64,000 bases of DNA from positions 1-64,000 of the forward strand of contig CAYYNB010000002.1 in assembly GCA_964472565.1 (NCBI GenBank), read 5' to 3'. The position numbers were made by a program, and so were the translations under genes. Source of the stretch: DATAMF01 sp964472565 (GTDB taxonomy: Bacteria > Chloroflexota > Anaerolineae > Aggregatilineales > Aggregatilineaceae). The notes under the pieces were generated by a model, which saw only the letters and a program-made list of their open reading frames with translations, was not told the DNA's origin and did not search any database. This document shows, in pieces, positions 9,070 to 16,368 of this stretch. Each line of letters begins with the position of its first letter. The stretch's first letter is position 1.

Positions 9070-10101
9070 TTAACTCTCAGGCGTAGCTTCTGTCAAACTC
9101 TCAAAATAACCAGGACGAATAATCGTATTGGCCTGACGCAGAATACTTTCTGGAATATCCATGCCCGCCGATGCCGCCGCTTCCAGATTGATCTCCAGGT
9201 AATTTTCAGCCGTTTCAACCGGCAGTTCGGCAGGCTTCGCACCGCGCAAAATGCGATCAATGATGTGTGCAGCCTGCCGCCCGGTCGCATCCACATTCGG
9301 CCCATAACCGACCACATAACCCTGCATAGGGACATCGGTCACGCCTGCTACGCCCGCCCCCAGAGCAAATACTTTTTCGAGTAATGCGGCGGCGGCCTCA
9401 GGATAATAAAAATAGGAGTACGGCGTCATAAAAACCCAGTCCGTACCATCAGGAATGCCCTGCACCACTTCCAACGCCGATGCTTCATCCATCGGATCCA
9501 TCTTGGCAACAACCACTTCAACGCCCAATTCATCAGCCAGGGTCTGTACTTGCTGCAAGACAACATCCGCTTCGAGCGAATAGGAGGTATACAGGTAATA
9601 TACAAGGTCCGTTTCGGGGTTGATTTCGGTCAAAATCTGAAGGCGGCGCTCATGTGGTTTATTGGTTATGATACCCGTCATAGTTCCGCCCGGCTCAATG
9701 AGGCTGGCAACCGCTTTGGTTGATACCGGATCATCAGAACGGGCGAAAACAATAGGAATGTCGCCCACCAGCGCCTGTAATGCAACCGCGTCGGTGTCGG
9801 TATTGGTCACAAAAATATCCACACCAGCATCCAGCATCGCTTGTATCTGCCGCTGGTATTCCGCCTGCCATTCTTCTGGCGTTGTTTCTTGGGTATAGCT
9901 GCTGTAGTCAACAGACAGATACGTCGTGTTCTTACCCTCAACGTACCCTAGTTGATTCATTTCATCCAGGAACCCCTCGCCACCAACCAGAATCATATTG
10001 GCAATTACATACTGCTTGTCATCATCCTGTGCCTGTGTCGTGCCCAATGGGATAAGGCTGAGGGCAATGATGAGCGCAATAAGGGCCATCCTACGTTTCA
10101 T
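9070..10101 (-). CDS. ABC_sub_bind-family extracellular binding protein, probably a sensor subunit
   Basis: 343 residues with a clear Sec signal peptide (MKRRMALIALIIALSLIPLG, cleaved after TQA). The body matches the TrpX/ABC_sub_bind binding-protein family: LVGGEGFLDEMNQLGYVEGKN, VDIFVTNTDTDAVALQAL, IPIVFARSDDPV, and a late GYGPNVDATGRQAAHIIDRIL. Members often bind aromatic amino acids or other small ligands. No permease or ATPase gene is nearby; instead the operon continues with a Cache kinase 48 bp on. A periplasmic co-sensor role is therefore more likely than transport. AGGAGAAA sits 6 bp before the ATG. Confidence 0.82.
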   Translation of the reverse strand: MKRRMALIALIIALSLIPLGTTQAQDDDKQYVIANMILVGGEGFLDEMNQLGYVEGKNTTYLSVDYSSYTQETTPEEWQAEYQRQIQAMLDAGVDIFVTNTDTDAVALQALVGDIPIVFARSDDPVSTKAVASLIEPGGTMTGIITNKPHERRLQILTEINPETDLVYYLYTSYSLEADVVLQQVQTLADELGVEVVVAKMDPMDEASALEVVQGIPDGTDWVFMTPYSYFYYPEAAAALLEKVFALGAGVAGVTDVPMQGYVVGYGPNVDATGRQAAHIIDRILRGAKPAELPVETAENYLEINLEAAASAGMDIPESILRQANTIIRPGYFESLTEATPES

Positions 10102-10131
10102 TTAGATTTCTCCTGATATTCGAGTGACCGT

Positions 10132-10161
10132 GTAATACTGGCTTTACACGCTTTGAGTAAA
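10132..10161 (-). promoter_or_regulatory. Candidate promoter of the binding-protein/kinase operon
   Basis: On the minus strand TTTACT (10156-10161) and TATTAC (10132-10137) are 18 bp apart, giving a short leader before the ATG at 10101. The match to consensus is moderate. Confidence 0.35.
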
Positions 10162-10168
10162 TAGCAAA

Positions 10169-10197
10169 ATAGATAGGGACTCGCTCACACTATCTAT
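10169..10197. promoter_or_regulatory. Inverted repeat, possible operator
   Basis: ATAGATAG and CTATCTAT form a perfect 8-bp inverted repeat around 13 bp. It lies just upstream of the candidate promoter of the leftward operon, in the 310-bp divergent gap 10102-10411. The rest of that gap is AT-rich with a TATACT box at 10380-10385 facing the GH43 gene; I see no small gene in it. Confidence 0.4.
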
Positions 10198-10411
10198 ACT
10201 TCTCACCCAGGCTTATACTTTCCTCACTCTTATATCGTATCTTTTTAAAATTAAATTAAAATAAAGATTTGTATGTGTGCCATCAAAGATCAAAATGGGC
10301 TAAGGCACATCAAGTCGTCAGTAAGCAGGGGTCAGGCTTGCCCTCCTCCTACAAAATCGGAGTCAAACCTCCGCCAATCTATACTGGTCGCCAGTGCAAA
10401 GGAAGCATCAG

Positions 10412-11935
10412 ATGCAATATACCAATCCAATCCTGCCCGGTTTTTATCCAGACCCAAGTATCTGTCGTGTGGATAACGATTATTATCTCGTCACCAGCAG
10501 CTTCGAATATTTCCCTGGCGTCCCTATTTTTCACAGCCGTGACCTTGTTCACTGGCGGCAGATCGGTCACTGTCTCACGCGAAATAGCCAACTTCCGCTT
10601 AGTGATGCGCCCAGTTCAGCGGGTATTTATGCGCCGACGCTCCGTTACCATAACGGCACATTTTATATGGTAACGACGAATGTGAGTGGTGGGGGTCATT
10701 TTTACGTTTACACCCACCACCCAGACGGAGCATGGTCCGAACCCGTTTGGGTTTCGGGTGTCAGCGAACTGGGGCCTTCGATTGATCCATCTCTATTTTT
10801 TGATAACGATGGAAAGGTCTATTTCACCTGTACGGGCGCAAGCCAGCAGATCTATCAGTTTGAAATCGATCTGGCGACGGGCAAAGCGTTATCCAGGCCG
10901 CGCCTCATCTGGTCCGGCACAGGCGGAAAATATCCCGAAGGTCCGCATCTATATCAGATCAACGGCCTGTATTATTTGATGGCAGCCGAAGGCGGAACGG
11001 AATACGGGCATCTCGAAACGATTGCCCGTGCCAACAATCCGTGGGGGCCATTCGAAGGATGTCCCCATAACCCAATCCTGACTCATCGCAGTACCGAACA
11101 TCCCATTCAGATCACCGGACACGCCGATCTTATTCAGGCGCACAATGGATCGTGGTGGCTCGTGTTTTTGGCCGTGCGGCCTCATGGCTATCCGCCGGTT
11201 TATCATCTTGGTCGGGAAACGTATCTGGCTCCTGTTCAGTGGACATCCGATGGTTGGCCCATAGTGAGTCAGGTCGATCTGGTCATGGAGGCCGATCTTT
11301 TGCCTTCACACCCCTGGGATCAGGTCGCCTCCTATCGGGATGATTTCGACTCGTCCCAGCTTCGGATGGAGTGGAATTTCCGCCGTAATCCTGATCCTGC
11401 CAGCTGGTCTTTAACGGATCGTCCCGGTTGGCTCCGGCTCACAGGATCGGCGGCAACCCTGGACGACAGAGAATTAACCGCCTTTGTGGGTCGTCGCCAG
11501 CAGCATTTTGAATGTACCGTAACAGCTTGCCTGGACTATCAGCCGGATGAGAGCGATGCCGAAGCCGGGTTGACCGTGATAATGAACGAACGCCATCATT
11601 ACGAGATAAGCCTCCGGCGGATCGATGGAAAACGGCAGGTGCTTGTACGCCGTCGGATTGGCAGCCTCGTTGCAGTTGTCGCTCAAGCGGCAGTTGAAGA
11701 TGGGGTCGTTCTTTTACACATTCAGGCCGATCATGATCAGTACCGGTTTTTCTATTCGATTGCGACCCAAGAACCTCAATACCTTGCCGCTGGCGAAACA
11801 CGTTATCTATCAACCGAAGTAGCCGGAGGTTTTACAGGGGTCTATCTGGGCATGTATGTCCAGGGAACCGTACCGGGCTACTTCGACTGGTTTGATTATA
11901 AAATCCCTGCTGAAGTGGGAAACGTCACGGTTTGA
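10412..11935 (+). CDS. GH43 beta-xylosidase / alpha-arabinofuranosidase
   Basis: 507 residues. The five-bladed GH43 catalytic domain occupies about 1-310: general base Asp in FYPDPSICR, the second Asp in GPSIDPSLFF, and the acid Glu in KYPEGPHLYQ. A beta-sandwich C-terminal domain (GH43_C2 type, about 330-500) follows, as in subfamily 11 beta-xylosidases. No signal peptide is present, so it should act in the cytoplasm, releasing xylose or arabinose from imported oligosaccharides. The start at ATG 10412 is favoured over GTG 10394 by AAAGGAAG at 10398-10405. It stands alone between the signalling operon and an SDR gene. Confidence 0.92.
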   Translation: MQYTNPILPGFYPDPSICRVDNDYYLVTSSFEYFPGVPIFHSRDLVHWRQIGHCLTRNSQLPLSDAPSSAGIYAPTLRYHNGTFYMVTTNVSGGGHFYVYTHHPDGAWSEPVWVSGVSELGPSIDPSLFFDNDGKVYFTCTGASQQIYQFEIDLATGKALSRPRLIWSGTGGKYPEGPHLYQINGLYYLMAAEGGTEYGHLETIARANNPWGPFEGCPHNPILTHRSTEHPIQITGHADLIQAHNGSWWLVFLAVRPHGYPPVYHLGRETYLAPVQWTSDGWPIVSQVDLVMEADLLPSHPWDQVASYRDDFDSSQLRMEWNFRRNPDPASWSLTDRPGWLRLTGSAATLDDRELTAFVGRRQQHFECTVTACLDYQPDESDAEAGLTVIMNERHHYEISLRRIDGKRQVLVRRRIGSLVAVVAQAAVEDGVVLLHIQADHDQYRFFYSIATQEPQYLAAGETRYLSTEVAGGFTGVYLGMYVQGTVPGYFDWFDYKIPAEVGNVTV

Positions 11936-12037
11936 GCAGAGTTACAGCTTATCTCGTGCTTTGTGTACTATTGGGGGTTTCCGGCGATAGGGCTAGCATC
12001 ATGATTGTCTCTAACCTACTTGAAGGAGAAATCAACG

Positions 12038-12859
12038 GTGGAGCAGTTTTGTGGTAAGGTAGCGGTAATCACGGGAGCAGCGAGCGGGATCGGCCTGGCG
12101 ATGGCTGAACGCTGCGCCCAGGAAGGCATGCAAATCGTATTGTCGGGAATCAATTACGACAATCTGGTTCGGGCGGCAAAGGCTCTCCAACCGACAGGAG
12201 CCGCGCTGCATTGTGTTCAGGCGGATGTCTCTAAACAAGCCGACATCGAAGCGCTGGCCGAGGAAACATTGTCAGTCTTTGGCGCGGTTGATCTTCTGGT
12301 CAACAATGCGGGTGTGGCCGCTGGCGGATCGATCTGGGAAAGCACGCTGGCCGATTGGCAGTGGGTGATCGATGTGAACTTATGGGGGGTGCTCTACAGC
12401 CTTCATACCTTTGTGCCGATCATGCTGTCACAGACAACCCCATCGCATATCATCAACATCTGCTCAACAGCCGGTTTGGTCCCCTATCATCCAATAGCGC
12501 CTTACCAGGTTACAAAACATGCTGTCCTGGCCCTCTCAGAAAATCTCTACCATACGCTGGCGCAGCGGAAAGCGCCGATTGGCGTTACCGTCGTCTGTCC
12601 TGGCTTTGTACAAACCCAAATCGCCGATGCCGAACGCAACCGGCCATCCGAGCTTCAAAATATATCGGGCGAAACTTCAGGTATATCCGATGCCATGCGC
12701 ATGAATTTCCAACGGGCTGTCGCGGCGGGCATTCCGCCTGAAGCGGTGGCAGATGCCGCATTCGACGCGATGCGGCGCAAGCAGTTCTATGTGCTGACCC
12801 ACCCGGAATATGGCGCTGAAGTGGAAAAACGGATGAAGGCAATCTTGCAGCAGCGCTAG
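12038..12859 (+). CDS. Short-chain dehydrogenase/reductase
   Basis: 273 residues, classical SDR fold: cofactor loop TGAASGIG (about 12-19), NNAGV (about 90), and catalytic Ser with Tyr-x3-Lys in PYQVTK (about 160). A basic or acidic discriminator for NAD versus NADP is not obvious (LSGINYDNL after the second strand). GTG at 12038 is preferred over the upstream TTG at 12005 because GAAGGAG lies at 12022-12028. The substrate cannot be named; the GH43 and GH10 neighbours hint at sugar metabolism but no operon links them. Confidence 0.88.
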   Translation: MEQFCGKVAVITGAASGIGLAMAERCAQEGMQIVLSGINYDNLVRAAKALQPTGAALHCVQADVSKQADIEALAEETLSVFGAVDLLVNNAGVAAGGSIWESTLADWQWVIDVNLWGVLYSLHTFVPIMLSQTTPSHIINICSTAGLVPYHPIAPYQVTKHAVLALSENLYHTLAQRKAPIGVTVVCPGFVQTQIADAERNRPSELQNISGETSGISDAMRMNFQRAVAAGIPPEAVADAAFDAMRRKQFYVLTHPEYGAEVEKRMKAILQQR

Positions 12860-12913
12860 AACACCTATAAGGCCGTTCCAAGAAAATAATTATCCCATTC
12901 ATCCGGTTTGACT

Positions 12914-12934
12914 CCCCTTCCCTCAGGGAAGGGG
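12914..12934. repeat. Perfect GC-rich palindrome
   Basis: CCCCTTCCCT and AGGGAAGGGG flank a single C, a 10+1+10 palindrome, with a further G-rich tail (12935-12951). It is the sort of small palindromic unit that is often dispersed in a genome. I found no second copy in this window. Confidence 0.5.
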
Positions 12935-12961
12935 TAAGGGGGGATGGGGTAAAGAAAATAT

Positions 12962-12974
12962 TGGCGCAGCCTAA
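12962..12974 (+). repeat. 13-bp direct repeat, left copy
   Basis: TGGCGCAGCCTAA occurs here and again at 14068-14080 in the same orientation. The two copies bracket the APH(6)-like gene, 1106 bp apart, as an integration or target-site scar would. Confidence 0.55.
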
Positions 12975-13006
12975 TGCCTGGGATGATCACAATCCCAGGC
13001 ATTTTT
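12973..13006 (+). terminator. Rho-independent terminator
   Basis: AATGCCTGGGAT and ATCCCAGGCATT form a perfect 12-bp stem with a seven-base loop, followed by TTT on the plus strand. It lies 114 bp after the SDR stop and insulates the next gene. Confidence 0.8.
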
Positions 13007-13137
13007 ACCTGTTGTTAGGCCACCCCTTCCCAGTGGGAATAAGTGGCTGATCGTTGAAATTGCCCTCGCAATGCAGACGGTGGGGTGTCCGCCTTGTTGG
13101 GCAACATCCGGCATTTCGTGTCGTGAAAATGACGCGT

Positions 13138-13143
13138 TATAAT
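13138..13143 (+). promoter_or_regulatory. -10 box for a leaderless transcript
   Basis: A perfect TATAAT ends 7 bp before the ATG at 13151, so transcription should begin at or next to the A of the start codon. There is no ribosome site in between. The -35 (TTTCGT, 13114-13119) is weak. Confidence 0.6.
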
Positions 13144-13150
13144 CGACTTC

Positions 13151-13987
13151 ATGAACGATAATCTGAACACCTATCTGACTGCATGGAATCTCTCGAATTC
13201 CCAGTTCCTTACCCAGACTGCGACCAGCCGTATCTACACGGTCACCCACGATTCGGCCACCGTTATTCTTAAGCTGTTGGCCCCAACCGAGACGGAAGAG
13301 CAGACGGGAGCGCTGGCCCTGCGCTATTTCGGTGGTCAGGGTGCGGTGCGCCTGCTGCATCACGACGACGGCGCACAACTGCTCGAATATGCCGACGGGG
13401 ATGAACTGGTGACACTGGTCGAACGCGGCGAAGATCACGACGCGACACGAATCATTGCACAGGTACTCCAGCAGCTTCACAGCGTTCCCCAGGATGCCCC
13501 GCGCACAGGACTGTTTATGCTTGATCGCTGGTTCCGCGAATTGTTCAAAAAAGCGGCGGCAGATCGGCAGGCGGGCATTGAATCGATCTATGTGCGCGGC
13601 GCACGCCTTGCGGAGAGTCTGCTCGCGGATCCGCGCGACGTGCGAGTGCTGCACGGCGACATCCATCACCGCAACATCCGGCAGTCTTCGCGGGGCTGGC
13701 TCGCTTTCGACCCCAAAGGGGTGGTCGGTGAGCGCACCTATGACTGCGCCAATACGCTCTGCAACCCCTTCCCAATGACTGAAATTATCCACAACGAAAA
13801 CCGCCTGTTGACCAACGCCGCGATCCTGGCGGACGCGCTCGCCATCGACCTGCCGCGCGTGTTGGCGTTCACCTACGCCTATGCCTGTCTGAGTGCGAGT
13901 TGGTCATTGATCATCGGTGAAGAATCTGAAGTACAGTGGGCGCTCGGTGTAGCTCAGATTATCGAGCCGCATATCGACCTGCCGTAA
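13151..13987 (+). CDS. APH(6)/hydroxyurea-resistance-type aminoglycoside phosphotransferase
   Basis: 278 residues of the protein-kinase-like APH fold. The catalytic loop is VLHGDIHHRN (about 175-184) and the metal-binding DFG-like loop is AFDPKGVVGER, both hallmarks of the streptomycin/hydroxyurea kinase family. It would transfer phosphate from ATP to an aminoglycoside such as streptomycin, or to a related small molecule; whether it confers resistance cannot be judged. No Shine-Dalgarno site precedes the ATG, and the -10 box 7 bp upstream points to a leaderless mRNA. A 13-bp direct repeat flanks the gene, consistent with acquisition as a cassette. Confidence 0.85.
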   Translation: MNDNLNTYLTAWNLSNSQFLTQTATSRIYTVTHDSATVILKLLAPTETEEQTGALALRYFGGQGAVRLLHHDDGAQLLEYADGDELVTLVERGEDHDATRIIAQVLQQLHSVPQDAPRTGLFMLDRWFRELFKKAAADRQAGIESIYVRGARLAESLLADPRDVRVLHGDIHHRNIRQSSRGWLAFDPKGVVGERTYDCANTLCNPFPMTEIIHNENRLLTNAAILADALAIDLPRVLAFTYAYACLSASWSLIIGEESEVQWALGVAQIIEPHIDLP

Positions 13988-14067
13988 GCTCAAGATGGTT
14001 AATAACATTAGGGCTACAGCAACGTGCGCCACAAGAACGCTCAAGTAAGGCCAGCCCAAGAGCAAAG

Positions 14068-14080
14068 TGGCGCAGCCTAA
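14068..14080 (+). repeat. 13-bp direct repeat, right copy
   Basis: Exact match to TGGCGCAGCCTAA at 12962-12974; the flanking bases differ on both sides. It lies 57 bp before the GH10 gene. Confidence 0.55.
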
Positions 14081-14136
14081 GATGAAATTGTGTTCTGTCT
14101 AATCTTCACTAGAACTAAAATGGGAGAACATAAAAT

Positions 14137-15366
14137 ATGGATAATCTTATTCGCCAACATCGAGTGGCAAAACCTACCGTTACACTGTATCACAATGGGG
14201 TTCCACTGGCTCACCAGGATGTCGTTGTCGAGCAAAAGAAGCACCGCTTCCTTTTTGGGAGCACCTGGGGGAGCACCATTGCGCTGGCTAATAATGAGCT
14301 GACCGGAAAAAAGAAAGAGCAAGCAGAGCGGCGCAACGAAAATTTTTTGCAGCTCTTTAACATGGTGACGCTGCCTTTTTATTGGGCACATTTTGAGCCT
14401 CGGCGCGGACAGCCGCAAACGCAGCAAATTCTCAATACCGCCCGTTGGTACGCCGATCACCAGTGTGTCATCAAAGGCCATACCCTATGCTGGCACACGC
14501 TCACCGCCGACTGGCTGCTTACGATGCAAAACAAGGACATTCTTCAGGAACAAATCGCCCGTATTCAACGCGATGTAACCGATTTTGCAGGCGTTATCGA
14601 TATGTGGGATGTGGTCAACGAAGCGGTGATCATGCCTATCTTTGATCGGTACGATAATGGGATCACCCGCCTGTGCAAGGAAATGGGACGGATCAGGTTC
14701 GTTAAGACGATGTTCGAGGCTGCCCGCGCGGTTAACCCACACGCGGTTTTGTTATTGAACGATTTCGAAACCTCGCCCGCTTATGATATTCTGGTCGAAG
14801 GTTGTCTGGAAGCGGGTATCCAGATTGATGTGATCGGTATTCAGTCGCATATGCATCAAGGATACTGGGGCGTCGAAAAAACCTTAAGCATCCTCGAACG
14901 GTTTGAACGTTTCAACCTGCCGATTCATTTTACCGAGAACACGATTGTTTCGGGGCAACTGATGCCACCTGAAATTGTTGACTTGAACGACTATCAGGTT
15001 GATGAGTGGCCGAGTACACCTGAAGGTGAAGAACGGCAGGCAGAAGAAGTGGCGCTGCATTATAAAACCCTGATGGCACATCCGGCGGTTCAGGCCATCA
15101 CATGGTGGGATTTTTCAGACGGTGGATGGCTCCATGCTCCTGCCGGATTAGTGCGCCAGGATCTGTCGCGTAAACCAGCCTATGATGCGCTTGAACAGCT
15201 TATAAAAGGTGAATGGTGGCTTGCGCCAACCAGGATGACCACCGATGACAAGGGACAGGTGAGTTTTGAGGGTTTCCTGGGGGAGTATGAGCTTGCGACC
15301 GCTTCCCAGAAAACCGCTTTCTCTTTAGAAGAGACAGGTGAAGTAGCCGTTACTATCGATTTGTAG
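14137..15366 (+). CDS. GH10 endo-1,4-beta-xylanase, intracellular
   Basis: 409 residues. A (beta/alpha)8 GH10 core spans about 30-350: KGHTLCWHTL for substrate binding, acid/base Glu in WDVVNEAV (about 165), the QSHMH block, and the nucleophile Glu in IHFTENTI, where most relatives have TELD. The closing strand is TWWDFSDGGW. There is no signal peptide and no carbohydrate-binding module, so it probably cuts xylo-oligosaccharides already imported. The 60-residue tail after LIKGEWW is a small beta domain found in some GH10 enzymes. GGGAGA lies 10 bp before the ATG. Confidence 0.92.
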   Translation: MDNLIRQHRVAKPTVTLYHNGVPLAHQDVVVEQKKHRFLFGSTWGSTIALANNELTGKKKEQAERRNENFLQLFNMVTLPFYWAHFEPRRGQPQTQQILNTARWYADHQCVIKGHTLCWHTLTADWLLTMQNKDILQEQIARIQRDVTDFAGVIDMWDVVNEAVIMPIFDRYDNGITRLCKEMGRIRFVKTMFEAARAVNPHAVLLLNDFETSPAYDILVEGCLEAGIQIDVIGIQSHMHQGYWGVEKTLSILERFERFNLPIHFTENTIVSGQLMPPEIVDLNDYQVDEWPSTPEGEERQAEEVALHYKTLMAHPAVQAITWWDFSDGGWLHAPAGLVRQDLSRKPAYDALEQLIKGEWWLAPTRMTTDDKGQVSFEGFLGEYELATASQKTAFSLEETGEVAVTIDL

Positions 15367-15389
15367 AACCAGAATTTTCAGGTGACAGA

Positions 15390-15560
15390 ATGGCTCACTA
15401 TAAGCTTCGCCGCTGTACGGTATGCAAACGCTGGGGGGCGAACTGGCTCGTGCAGGAGTCGGATTCACAAAAATCGTATTACTGCTACTCGTGCTGGAAA
15501 GCTCGCTTTACGCCCCCATCAGAGACACCTCCCCCCCTTGAAGAATCAGGGTCGCGCTAA
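15390..15560 (+). CDS. Small zinc-ribbon protein
   Basis: 56 residues. Two CxxC knuckles (CTVC at 9-12 and CYSC at 32-35) separated by about 20 residues form a minimal zinc ribbon, followed by a proline- and acid-rich tail. GGTGA at 15381-15385 is a plausible ribosome site. The gene starts 23 bp after the GH10 stop, and its last 15 bp overlap the convergent methyltransferase gene. The function is unknown; a nucleic-acid or protein-binding role would be usual. The paired Cys motifs make it more credible than a chance frame. Confidence 0.6.
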   Translation: MAHYKLRRCTVCKRWGANWLVQESDSQKSYYCYSCWKARFTPPSETPPPLEESGSR

Positions 15561-16286
15561 CCATACCAGAGTTTCACCTGCGGCCAACGCCTCGACAGGG
15601 CCTGCTGCGAGTGCTGTTTCCAGCGCCCGCAGCCCTGCTGCATATTCTTCCTCTGTAATGAGATGCAGCATGGAATAGCCTTTTTTGCGGACTAATTCCA
15701 GAAAAGCATCGTCGAGCAGTATAGGCTGGTTCTCAAACAAAATGAGTGTCTTGAGGAAGCGCCATCCGCAGGCTTGCGCGGTGCGCACCAGGCCATCAAT
15801 ATCGGGGTAGCGTGCGCGATCCACCGCCGCCGTTCCAGGGAAAAAACGGGCGATAGGCCGCCGCCCGATCTGATCGTGGGACTGGGTGACGATGCATAAC
15901 TTACCGCCGGGACGCAGCACACGAGCGATAGCCTGGAACATGGCGCTGATGTCGGGCACATGATGAATTACATCGGTCATATAAGCAAAATCGAATGAGG
16001 CGTCGTCAAATGGAATCTGCGCGGCGTTTCCTTCTCGAAAATCCACCCGCGGATTTTTCGCCCGCGCTTTATCGAGCATCCCCGCTGAGGGTTCCACGCC
16101 GCTTAACTGTGCCCCGCTGATCCGCTGTAACAGATCGGTGTGGTTGCCTGTCCCGCAGCCAATATCCAGGATACGGGTCGCCGGACTGATCTCAACCTCA
16201 TCCAAAAACTGGTTGAGCAATGCGACATCGGCGGCACGCACATCATCATAAATCTTGCTGATCTGATCGTAATCGACGTGTGTCAT
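15546..16286 (-). CDS. Class I SAM-dependent methyltransferase
   Basis: 246 residues. Motif I ILDIGCGTGNHTDLL (about 39-53) binds S-adenosylmethionine; motif II-like FDFAYMTDVIHHV and motif III LRPGGKLCIVTQS follow. The layout is that of the UbiE/Methyltransf_11 group, which methylates small molecules. The substrate is unknown. Its 3' end overlaps the convergent zinc-ribbon gene, and the uvrA-like gene lies upstream on the same strand with an 83-bp gap. Confidence 0.85.
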   Translation of the reverse strand: MTHVDYDQISKIYDDVRAADVALLNQFLDEVEISPATRILDIGCGTGNHTDLLQRISGAQLSGVEPSAGMLDKARAKNPRVDFREGNAAQIPFDDASFDFAYMTDVIHHVPDISAMFQAIARVLRPGGKLCIVTQSHDQIGRRPIARFFPGTAAVDRARYPDIDGLVRTAQACGWRFLKTLILFENQPILLDDAFLELVRKKGYSMLHLITEEEYAAGLRALETALAAGPVEALAAGETLVWLARP

Positions 16287-16368
16287 GTCTCGTTCCTATT
16301 TAAGGTGGCCCAGCACCCCAGTATAAACGACCTGCCCGGTGAAATCGAGCAGGTCGTGTTTTTGTGCC

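Noticed and set aside
12971..13792. 273-residue frame antisense to the APH gene
   Set aside because: It mirrors the APH gene codon structure, has no domain, no ribosome site and no homologous look; a shadow of a GC-rich gene.
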